A stretch of 64,000 bases of DNA from UBA964 sp037444685. GTDB lineage: Bacteria; Pseudomonadota; Gammaproteobacteria; Steroidobacterales; Steroidobacteraceae. The position numbers and the translations under genes were made by a program. The stretch lies in NCBI GenBank assembly GCA_037444685.1, contig JBBILX010000005.1, positions 62,001-126,000 on the forward strand, read 5' to 3'. Every line of letters begins with the position of its first letter. Within the stretch, counting starts at the first letter, position 1. Of the stretch, positions 50,242-56,801 are shown piece by piece. Under the pieces are notes generated by a model. That model was given only the letters and a program-made list of their open reading frames with translations. It was not told the DNA's origin and did not search any database.

Positions 50242-50253
50242 ATGTCCGGACAT
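50242..50253. promoter_or_regulatory. operator site 2, ATGTCCGGACAT
   Basis: Perfect 12 bp palindrome containing the site 1 core. It lies between the stop of the membrane protein gene and the nitroreductase start. On the minus strand a TAGAAT that includes the membrane gene's TAG stop immediately precedes it and can serve as the -10, so binding would block nitroreductase transcription. Confidence 0.68.
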
Positions 50254-50254
50254 T

Positions 50255-50992
50255 CTACGTGGCGAAGGCCTCGCGGGCGAGCGCGCCGCGACGGCGTCCC
50301 TTCGCGAAGTGCGCGATCGCCCAGATGCAGCCGCCGGCGATGAATACCTCGCCGAGGTTGTCGAGCTTGAGCGCCTGGAAGGGTGGGGTGGCGCTGATGA
50401 ACATCAGGATGCCGCCGAGCATCATCCACGGGAAGCGGCGCCTGAACGCGAGCAGGGCGCCTGCCGCGATGACGAACGCGCAGGTCGCGAGCTGCGGCCA
50501 AGGTGGGCCGTCGCCGGGCACTGCGACCTGGGTCGAGAGGCAGAACTTGTCGGCGGCAACCTGGGTCGAGTAGCGCACGAGACCGAACTCGCAGACCGGG
50601 TAGAGCGACTTCTCGAAGAAGTACGGGATGTCCCAGATCATCCAGAACACCGTGAAGGCGCAGAATGCGCCCATCACGGCCTTCTTCTGCGCCCAGCCGA
50701 AACCGGCGAGGCGCAGGATCGCACCCGAGGCGATGATCAGCCAGGCACCCATCGTCCAGTGAATCCAGAATCGTGGCCAGGAGATCGCCTTGAGCAGCGG
50801 ACCGATCCCGACCCAACTGCCAATGCCAACGATGAAGTTGTCGTAGAAGAGGCCGAACTGAGGGATCATCAGCATCAGGGCGACCGCGAGTCCCGTTTCC
50901 CTGTAGATGCGCACGAGCCAGCCGAGCAGCATGAGCTGCAGACCGGCCTGCGCGAGGAACATGACCTGCATCAGGGGTATCGGAGAATCCAT
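50255..50992 (-). CDS. polytopic membrane protein of unknown function
   Basis: A 245-residue integral membrane protein with about seven membrane helices. ATG 50992 has a GGGAG ribosome site. Buried-looking acidic and aromatic positions (FYDNFIVGIGSWVG, WIHWTMGAWLIIASG, FWMIWDIPYFFEKS) suggest a small-molecule or lipid pocket, and a loop with two cysteines (VCEFG and KFCLS) separates the last helices. I do not recognise the family. It is upstream of the nitroreductase on the same strand and divergent from the third CoA-transferase. Confidence 0.78.
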   Translation of the reverse strand: MDSPIPLMQVMFLAQAGLQLMLLGWLVRIYRETGLAVALMLMIPQFGLFYDNFIVGIGSWVGIGPLLKAISWPRFWIHWTMGAWLIIASGAILRLAGFGWAQKKAVMGAFCAFTVFWMIWDIPYFFEKSLYPVCEFGLVRYSTQVAADKFCLSTQVAVPGDGPPWPQLATCAFVIAAGALLAFRRRFPWMMLGGILMFISATPPFQALKLDNLGEVFIAGGCIWAIAHFAKGRRRGALAREAFAT

Positions 50993-51100
50993 GTCGACTC
51001 CCTGCGAGCGATGAAGTCCGCAGCGCCCAAGTAGGCCGCGCGCAACCGCGCTGCGCCAAAGGCATTCGATTCCGCTTGCCACCCTGTGGTGGCTGGCGAT

Positions 51101-51114
51101 ACTGACCGCTCAGT
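51101..51114. promoter_or_regulatory. palindrome ACTGA-N4-TCAGT (TetR-type operator candidate)
   Basis: ACTGACCGCTCAGT lies between the divergent membrane protein and CoA-transferase genes, 24 bp before the CoA-transferase ATG. The sequence resembles operators of many TetR regulators. No tetR gene is in the window, so the regulator would be elsewhere. Confidence 0.45.
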
Positions 51115-51137
51115 CAGATCAGCCGGAGACAAACTAC

Positions 51138-52367
51138 ATGCCGGGTCCGTTGCAAGGGGTCAAGGTCGTCGAGATGACGAGTGTCGTGCTGGGGCCGTGG
51201 GCCTGCCAGATGCTCGCCGACATGGGCGCGGACGTCGTCAAGATCGAGCAGCCGCGCGGCGACAGCAACCGCACGCTCGGCGCCGCGCAGAACCCGGGCA
51301 TGGCGGCCCTGTACCTGACCTGCAACCGCAACAAGCGCAGCGTCGTGCTCGACCTTCGTCAGACCGGCGCCCGCGAGGCGCTGCTCGAGATGGCCAGGCA
51401 GGCGGACGTGTTCGTGCACAACAATCGCCCGCAGGTCATGACCAAGCTCGGGCTCGATTACGCGGACCTCAAGAAGGTCAATCCGAGGATCATCTACTGC
51501 GGTGCCTACGGCTACTCGAAGCACGGCCCGTACGGCACGCTCGGCGCGCTCGACGATTCGATCCAGGCCGTCAGCGGCATCGCCATGCTCAACAAGCTCG
51601 TGCTTGGCGAGCCGCGCTATCTGCCGACGGTCGTCGCCGACAAGACGACCGCCATCACGGTCGTCTACGGCGTGCTCGCCGCGCTGTTCCATCGCGAGCG
51701 GACCGGCGAGGGTCAGGAACTCGAGGTGCCGATGTTCGAGACCATGGTGAACTTCGTCATGGCCGAGCACCTCTGGGGGATGACCTTCGAGCCGCCGAAG
51801 GGCGCGCCGGGCTACACGCGGCTGATGAGTCATCACCGCAAGCCCTATCCGACCAAGGACGGCTACATCGCGATCCTGCCGTACCTCGATGCGCACTGGG
51901 AGAAGTTCTGCCGGCTCACCGGGCACCCGGAGCTGATCGACGACCCGAAGTTCCGCACGCTCGCGGACCGGGTGCGAAACATCGACGACACCTACTCGAA
52001 GACGGGCGAGATCATGGCGACGCGCACCACCAAGGAGTGGCTCGCGATCTTCGACGGGTCAGGCGTGCCGCTGATCGTCGTCAACACGCTCGAGGATCTC
52101 GCCACCGATCCGCATCTCGTCGCCACCGGCTTCTGGAAGTTCCAGGACCACCCGACCGAGGGCCGGTTGCGGATGCCGTCGTTCCCGGTGAACTTCGGCG
52201 CGACGCCCGCCGACATCCGCCTCCCTGCCCCGCGGCTCGGCGAACACACCTTCGAAGTGCTGCGCGAGGCCGGACTCACGCCCGGGCAGATCGAGGACCT
52301 TTGTGCGCGCGGCGCGGCGATGACGGCCGAGCAGGCCGCCAGCACCGTCGCCGAGGGCGGCGACTGA
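51138..52367 (+). CDS. class III (CaiB/BaiF) CoA-transferase
   Basis: A 409-residue CoA-transferase of the same family as those at 42668 and 43851 but not a close duplicate. Landmarks: LQGVKVVEMTSVVLGPWACQ (in part), ADMGADVVKIEQPRGD, NKRSVVLDLRQ and GALDDSIQAVSG with the catalytic Asp. GGAG lies nine bases before the ATG. It appears to be a single-gene transcript with a TetR-like palindrome in its promoter. Likely activates a carboxylic acid imported or formed by this region. Confidence 0.9.
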   Translation: MPGPLQGVKVVEMTSVVLGPWACQMLADMGADVVKIEQPRGDSNRTLGAAQNPGMAALYLTCNRNKRSVVLDLRQTGAREALLEMARQADVFVHNNRPQVMTKLGLDYADLKKVNPRIIYCGAYGYSKHGPYGTLGALDDSIQAVSGIAMLNKLVLGEPRYLPTVVADKTTAITVVYGVLAALFHRERTGEGQELEVPMFETMVNFVMAEHLWGMTFEPPKGAPGYTRLMSHHRKPYPTKDGYIAILPYLDAHWEKFCRLTGHPELIDDPKFRTLADRVRNIDDTYSKTGEIMATRTTKEWLAIFDGSGVPLIVVNTLEDLATDPHLVATGFWKFQDHPTEGRLRMPSFPVNFGATPADIRLPAPRLGEHTFEVLREAGLTPGQIEDLCARGAAMTAEQAASTVAEGGD

Positions 52368-52398
52368 GCACTGGCGGCGCGGCCGCTGCCGCCGCCGC

Positions 52399-53007
52399 TC
52401 AGGCGTGCACCGGAGTCGCCCGGAACGAGGGCCGCGACTCGAGCGCGGCACAGAGCCGCCCGAGGTTCGCGTAGCGCTCGGCCCAGCGGCCGTCCTCGAA
52501 ACGGAACTGCAGATAGGCGAGCAGGCATCCGGTGGCGATGTCGGCCAGCGAGAGCGTAGGGCCGACACAATGCTCGCGGGAACCGAGCCGGCGATCGAGC
52601 TCCGCGAGCGCGGCCTCGATCTTGCCGCGCTGCCGCTCGATCCACGTCGCACTGCGTTGCGCCTCGGGTCGCAGCGTCTCCACGCGGATCAGGACCGCCG
52701 CGTCGAGTGCGCCGTCGGCGATCGCCTCCCATTCGCGGACCGCGAAGTGGTCCGGACCGACCAGCGGGATCAACCGGGGCCCGGCGCCAGCGAGATCCAG
52801 ATACTCGGCGATCAGCGGCGAGTCGACGAGCGTGCTGCCGTCGTCGCGGATCAGTACCGGAATCTTGCCGAGCGGATTGAGGCGCGAAACCTGCGAACCG
52901 GTCGCGAGCGGGCTGTCGACGACGAACTCGACGGGCAGGTCCTTCTCGAGCGCGATGATGCGAACCTTGCGCGTGAATGGACTGGAGGCGGTGCCGAGGA
53001 TCTTCAC
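52399..53007 (-). CDS. glutathione S-transferase
   Basis: A 202-residue GST: N-terminal thioredoxin fold with TASSPFTRKVRIIALEKD, the cis-proline/glutathione segment NPLGKIPVLI followed by LVDSPLIAEYLD, then an all-helical C-terminal domain with TLSLADIATGCLLAYLQ. Cytosolic bacterial GSTs detoxify electrophiles or act in ring-opening pathways. GTG 53007 lies 11 bp after the amidohydrolase stop, so the two are one transcript. The combination suggests handling of a reactive aromatic or unsaturated intermediate; this is inference. Confidence 0.92.
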   Translation of the reverse strand: MKILGTASSPFTRKVRIIALEKDLPVEFVVDSPLATGSQVSRLNPLGKIPVLIRDDGSTLVDSPLIAEYLDLAGAGPRLIPLVGPDHFAVREWEAIADGALDAAVLIRVETLRPEAQRSATWIERQRGKIEAALAELDRRLGSREHCVGPTLSLADIATGCLLAYLQFRFEDGRWAERYANLGRLCAALESRPSFRATPVHA

Positions 53008-53018
53008 GGCTCGCCGCC

Positions 53019-53891
53019 TCAGGCGCCGAGGCCGTAGACGCGCAGCGCGTTGTCGCGCAGGAACTTGCGCAGCGGCTCGGGCCGCAGGTTCAGCGCGAGC
53101 ACCTCGTCCATCGTGCGCTTGAAGCCTAGCACGGGAAAGTCGGTGCCGAACATGACCTTGTCCTGGCCGTAGGTGTTGATGTAGTTGACGAAGCTCTGCG
53201 GCCAGTACTTCGGGCTGTGCGCGTCGGAGCCGATGAAGACGTTGTCGTGCTTCCAGGCCATCGCGATCATCTCCTCGGTCCACGGGATGCCGACGTGGAT
53301 GCCGATCAGCTTGAGCTCCGGGAAATCGCAGGCCACCGCGTCGAGCGTGATCGGGCGCCCGACGCTGCGCATTGGCGCCTCCTTCGAATAGACCATGGAC
53401 TGGCCGACCTGCATCTGGATCGGCACCCCGAGCTCGACGCACTTGGCGTAGAACGGGTAGTACTTGGCGTGGTCGGGTGCAAGATCGAACCAGTGCGGGT
53501 AAAGGTGCGCGCCGATGAACCCCATGTTCCGGACCGCGTCCTCGAGCGCGCGAACGCCATTCATGCCCTCGTAGGGATCGATACCGGCCAGGGCGTAGAA
53601 GCGGCCCGGATACTTCTCGACCGCGCGCGCGATGATCTCGTACGGGACGTGGAAGCAGCCCGGCAGCCCCTTGCGACCGACCTTCGGTGCGAACAGAAAC
53701 GCGCGCTCTATGCCGGCTTCGGCCATCAGCTCGAGATGCTGCTCGAGCGTCACGCCCTTCATGTTCGCCTTCGACTTCATCTTGCCGGCGAAGAACTGCT
53801 CCTGCCAGCCGGGCCGGACCGAGAGCGCTTCCTCGGTCCAGATGCCGCAGACGATGTCGATGGCGGGTACAGGCGGGGTGGTGGCGGTCAT
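53019..53891 (-). CDS. amidohydrolase-2 (ACMSD-like) family protein
   Basis: A 290-residue TIM-barrel metal enzyme of the amidohydrolase-2 group, which includes decarboxylases such as ACMSD and gamma-resorcylate decarboxylase as well as hydrolases. Visible: AIDIVCGIW at the N-terminus where the HxH would be expected (HxH is not obvious, which may mean an altered metal site), GAHLYPHWFDLAPD, ELKLIGIHVGIPWTEE with a metal-ligand His, and the C-terminal metal Asp in FGTDFPVLGFKR. First gene of an operon with GST, divergent from the TonB receptor, with operator site 3 between. Confidence 0.85.
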   Translation of the reverse strand: MTATTPPVPAIDIVCGIWTEEALSVRPGWQEQFFAGKMKSKANMKGVTLEQHLELMAEAGIERAFLFAPKVGRKGLPGCFHVPYEIIARAVEKYPGRFYALAGIDPYEGMNGVRALEDAVRNMGFIGAHLYPHWFDLAPDHAKYYPFYAKCVELGVPIQMQVGQSMVYSKEAPMRSVGRPITLDAVACDFPELKLIGIHVGIPWTEEMIAMAWKHDNVFIGSDAHSPKYWPQSFVNYINTYGQDKVMFGTDFPVLGFKRTMDEVLALNLRPEPLRKFLRDNALRVYGLGA

Positions 53892-53964
53892 GGCTCGGCC
53901 TTAGCAGGGTGCCGTGGAGGGGCGCAGCATGCCAGCTTGCGGCGGGACTGGGCCACGCAATCTT

Positions 53965-53982
53965 TGTTGCCTGTCCGCAACA
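53965..53982. promoter_or_regulatory. inverted repeat TGTTGC-N6-GCAACA
   Basis: A perfect 6 bp inverted repeat with a six-base spacer in the divergent promoter region, 15 bp from operator site 3. It may bind a second regulator or form a small hairpin in the amidohydrolase leader. Confidence 0.4.
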
Positions 53983-53996
53983 TCAGAGGCCGGGGT

Positions 53997-54008
53997 TTGT
54001 CCGGACAA
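53997..54008. promoter_or_regulatory. operator site 3, TTGTCCGGACAA
   Basis: Perfect 12 bp palindrome with the same 10 bp core as sites 1 and 2. It lies about 45 bp upstream of the predicted TonB-receptor transcription start and could overlap the -35 of the divergent amidohydrolase operon. It therefore may control either or both. Confidence 0.65.
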
Positions 54009-54037
54009 GGGCGCGGATGTGTTTGCGTGTCGAGCCG

Positions 54038-54046
54038 TGCTAGGAT
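54038..54046 (+). promoter_or_regulatory. extended -10 for the TonB-dependent receptor
   Basis: TGC TAGGAT, an extended -10 similar to the icd and msrA elements. Expected start near 54053, giving a leader of about 60 nt with GGGAG before the ATG. Confidence 0.45.
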
Positions 54047-54115
54047 CGCGCAGCCTGCAACCGCGCCACACGGCGTTGCTTGGCGTCTACACAGAAGAAT
54101 TTGCGGGAGTTGCCG

Positions 54116-56704
54116 ATGGACAGCAAACGAGCCCAGTCCCTGCGTCTGGCCAGCCTCACGCTGGCTGCCGCTGCGACGACGATGGCCGGCCAGTCAGCAC
54201 TGGCACAGGAGCCGGTCGCCGAAGAAGGCCTCACCGAGGTCGTCATCACGACGGCGCGTCAGCGCGAGGAGGCGCTGCAGGACGTGCCGGCCGCGATCAC
54301 TGCGATCACGGCCGACACACTCGAGGCCGCGAACGTGCAGCGCGCGGGCGACTTCATCCGCCTGACGCCCGGCGTCTCGTTCGTCCAGTCGGCCGAGGTC
54401 GCGGACTCCCAGGTCAACATCCGTGGCATCAACGGAGCCCGTGACGCCGAGAACAGCTACGCGCTGATCGTCGACGGCATCCTCATGACCAATCCCGCCG
54501 CCCTGAACCGCGAGTACAGTGACCTGCGGCAGATGGAGATCGTCAAGGGACCGCAGGGCGCCATCTATGGCCGCAACGCGGCGTCGGGTGCGATCATCGT
54601 CACGACCAACAAGCCGGGCGACACCTATGGCGCCAGTGTCAAGTTCGGCTATGGCGAGGACAACACGACGACCGGCGCGCTCTCCGTCGGCGGCCCGCTC
54701 AGCGACCGGATCGGCTGGAAGCTCGGTGCCGACTATCGCAAGACCGACGGTTTCTACCGCAACCAGTATCTGCCGCTGATCGGCGGCAAGGCCGAGACGG
54801 TCGACGACTTCGAGGGCTGGAACGTCTACGGGCGGCTCGTAGCCCAGACCTCCGACAGCTCGGAGCTCGATCTCAAGGCACGGTATGGCAAGGTCGATGG
54901 CGCCTCGATCTCGTTCAACGCGGCCTTCCAGCTGCCGGCATTCACGCTCTCGGGCCTGCCGAACGCGGAGCTGTTCAACGAGGACGTCAACACGCACAAC
55001 TTCCAGTTCGTCAACAACATCGATCCGACCAACGACCAGGAGAGTCTCGAGCTGTCGGCGAAGTTCGACTCCGAGCTGTCTTTCGGCAAGCTGACGGCCT
55101 GGGCGCTCTACAGCAAGGTCGACAACTCGTTCGGATCGGACGGCACGAGTGGCGCATTCGGTTTCTTCAACAACGATGCGCAGTGTCAGAACACGGCCGC
55201 TGCGGTGTTCGGCTCGGGCTTCAGCCTGCCGCCGCCCCAGATCATCTTCTTCGCCGCCATGGGCGTGCCGCCGGCCGCGATCTTCGGGCCGTACACGCCG
55301 ACGGCCTGCGACGGCACGCAGTATCAGGAGCGCAACCAGACCGACTACAGCGTCGAGCTGCGCCTCGCTTCGCCGAGCGAGCAGCGAGTCCGCTGGCTGA
55401 TGGGTCTGTACTACCTCAACATCGATCGCGAGGTCGGCGTCAATACGGGCATCGACCGTGGCCAGGGCATCGTCCAGTCGCTGTACGCCCCGCCGGGCTC
55501 GGCGAATCCGACCGAGCAGCTCGTCTGGGACAACTTCAAGACCGATGTCTACGCGGTCTTCGGCAACCTCGCGATCGACGTCAGCGATGCTCTCGAGGCC
55601 TCGCTGGCGTTGCGCTATGACCGCGAAGAGCGCAGCGCCCGCAGTCTCGTGCCGACTGCGGCGCGCACGCAGTACATCGACTTCACGCCGGACGGGGTCC
55701 CTGGCGGCAACGCGTTCCTGAACCCCGGCCTCGATCCGGCGATCAATCCGGGCGGCCTGCAGCCGCAGGAGCGGACGTTCTCGCAGCTGCAGCCGAAGGT
55801 CAGCCTCACCTACGAGCACTCGCCGAACCTGACTCTCTATACGACCTGGGGCATCGGCTTCAAGAGCGGCGGGTTCAACAATGGCGGTTCGGCGGCCACG
55901 GTCGACATCTTCATCAACTGCCTCGTGATCGCGGCCAACAACAACTGCCTCGATCCGATGGGAGCCCCGCTCAGTGCGGCGCAGCGGGCGGGCATCCAGC
56001 GCTCGGTCGTCGTCCGCGACCAGTTCGAGAAGGAGAAATCGAGCTCGTTCGAGGTCGGCGCCAAGGGCAAGCTGCTCGAGGGCCGTCTCTCGTGGGATCT
56101 GTCGCTCTACGACACGAGCGTCGACAACCTGCAGTTCTTCGAGTTCCTGGTCGGCCAGTTCGGACTGCTGCGCGTCGTCAACAATGTCGACAAGGTCGGC
56201 ATCAAGGGCGTCGAGATCGCCGGCAGCGCACAGCTCACCGACAGCCTCAAGCTCGTCGCCGGCTACAGCCGCGTCGACACCGAGATCGAGAAGAACAGCT
56301 CGCGGCCGAACAGCGTCGGCAACAAGTCGCCCTACACGCCCGACTACACCGCGACGGCCGGCGTCGAGCTCGACGTGCCCGTCTCGGAGGCGGGCTGGCG
56401 TGTCCAGGCCAGCGCTTACTGGAATCTCGTCGGACCGACGTGGTTCCACGTGATCCAGGCGCAGGACAATCCAACCCTGTTCGGCGTGCCCGGCAACTAC
56501 ACGAAAACGCTCCGCGACCGCTTCAATACGGTCGACGCACGCTTCGCGCTCGTCAACGACAACTGGACCTTAGCACTGGTCGGCAAGAACGTCACGAACA
56601 CCAAGTGGCTCCAGGAAGTGATCCCGGCGCCCGAGTTCGGCGGTTCGTTCATCCATCCGGGCTCGGAACGGCGCCTCGCGGTGGAGGTCGGCTACAAGTT
56701 CTGA
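54116..56704 (+). CDS. TonB-dependent outer membrane receptor
   Basis: An 862-residue TonB-dependent receptor with signal peptide (LTLAAAATTMAGQSALAQ), TonB box (TEVVITTARQRE), plug domain (VPAAITAITADTLEAANV, GPQGAIYGRNAASGAIIVTTNKP in part) and a long barrel ending RRLAVEVGYKF with terminal phenylalanine. The plug resembles the large group of receptors of sphingomonads and steroid- or plant-polymer-using gammaproteobacteria that import carbon substrates rather than iron. Its promoter carries operator site 3, linking it to the GntR regulon, so it likely imports the substrate of the nearby CoA-dependent pathway. ATG 54116 has GGGAG six bases upstream. A strong terminator follows. Confidence 0.93.
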   Translation: MDSKRAQSLRLASLTLAAAATTMAGQSALAQEPVAEEGLTEVVITTARQREEALQDVPAAITAITADTLEAANVQRAGDFIRLTPGVSFVQSAEVADSQVNIRGINGARDAENSYALIVDGILMTNPAALNREYSDLRQMEIVKGPQGAIYGRNAASGAIIVTTNKPGDTYGASVKFGYGEDNTTTGALSVGGPLSDRIGWKLGADYRKTDGFYRNQYLPLIGGKAETVDDFEGWNVYGRLVAQTSDSSELDLKARYGKVDGASISFNAAFQLPAFTLSGLPNAELFNEDVNTHNFQFVNNIDPTNDQESLELSAKFDSELSFGKLTAWALYSKVDNSFGSDGTSGAFGFFNNDAQCQNTAAAVFGSGFSLPPPQIIFFAAMGVPPAAIFGPYTPTACDGTQYQERNQTDYSVELRLASPSEQRVRWLMGLYYLNIDREVGVNTGIDRGQGIVQSLYAPPGSANPTEQLVWDNFKTDVYAVFGNLAIDVSDALEASLALRYDREERSARSLVPTAARTQYIDFTPDGVPGGNAFLNPGLDPAINPGGLQPQERTFSQLQPKVSLTYEHSPNLTLYTTWGIGFKSGGFNNGGSAATVDIFINCLVIAANNNCLDPMGAPLSAAQRAGIQRSVVVRDQFEKEKSSSFEVGAKGKLLEGRLSWDLSLYDTSVDNLQFFEFLVGQFGLLRVVNNVDKVGIKGVEIAGSAQLTDSLKLVAGYSRVDTEIEKNSSRPNSVGNKSPYTPDYTATAGVELDVPVSEAGWRVQASAYWNLVGPTWFHVIQAQDNPTLFGVPGNYTKTLRDRFNTVDARFALVNDNWTLALVGKNVTNTKWLQEVIPAPEFGGSFIHPGSERRLAVEVGYKF

Positions 56705-56742
56705 CACGGCCGATCCGCCGCTGGCTGCGGTCCATCGATCGC

Positions 56743-56775
56743 GGAAACGCCGGCCTCGGGCCGGCGTTTCCTTTT
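56743..56775 (+). terminator. rho-independent terminator after the TonB receptor
   Basis: A 13 bp perfect stem (GGAAACGCCGGCC / GGCCGGCGTTTCC) with a three-base loop followed by TTTT. Strong and unambiguous. The T run abuts the likely ppc -10 (TACAAT at 56777-56782). Confidence 0.92.
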
Positions 56776-56776
56776 G

Positions 56777-56782
56777 TACAAT
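56777..56782 (+). promoter_or_regulatory. -10-like box for ppc
   Basis: TACAAT immediately after the terminator T run and 19 bp before the GTG of ppc. A -35 would fall inside the terminator stem and is not evident. Leader would be only about 13 nt. Confidence 0.35.
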
Positions 56783-56801
56783 CGCGCCGCCGGTTCACAT
56801 C

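Noticed and set aside
52373..52393. GGCGGC ... GCCGCC hairpin between convergent CoA-transferase and GST genes
   Set aside because: A stem is possible but there is no T run and such GC repeats are frequent in this background, so it is not called a terminator.
52749..52758. GGTCCGGACC palindrome as a fourth GntR operator
   Set aside because: It lies inside the GST coding sequence and lacks the outer T and A shared by the other three sites. CGTCCGGACC at 60051 was rejected for the same reason.
54194..56449. 751-codon open frame on the minus strand
   Set aside because: Antisense to a TonB receptor with clear signal, plug and barrel. Composition is Asp/Arg/Val-rich without any motif; typical of high-GC antisense frames.
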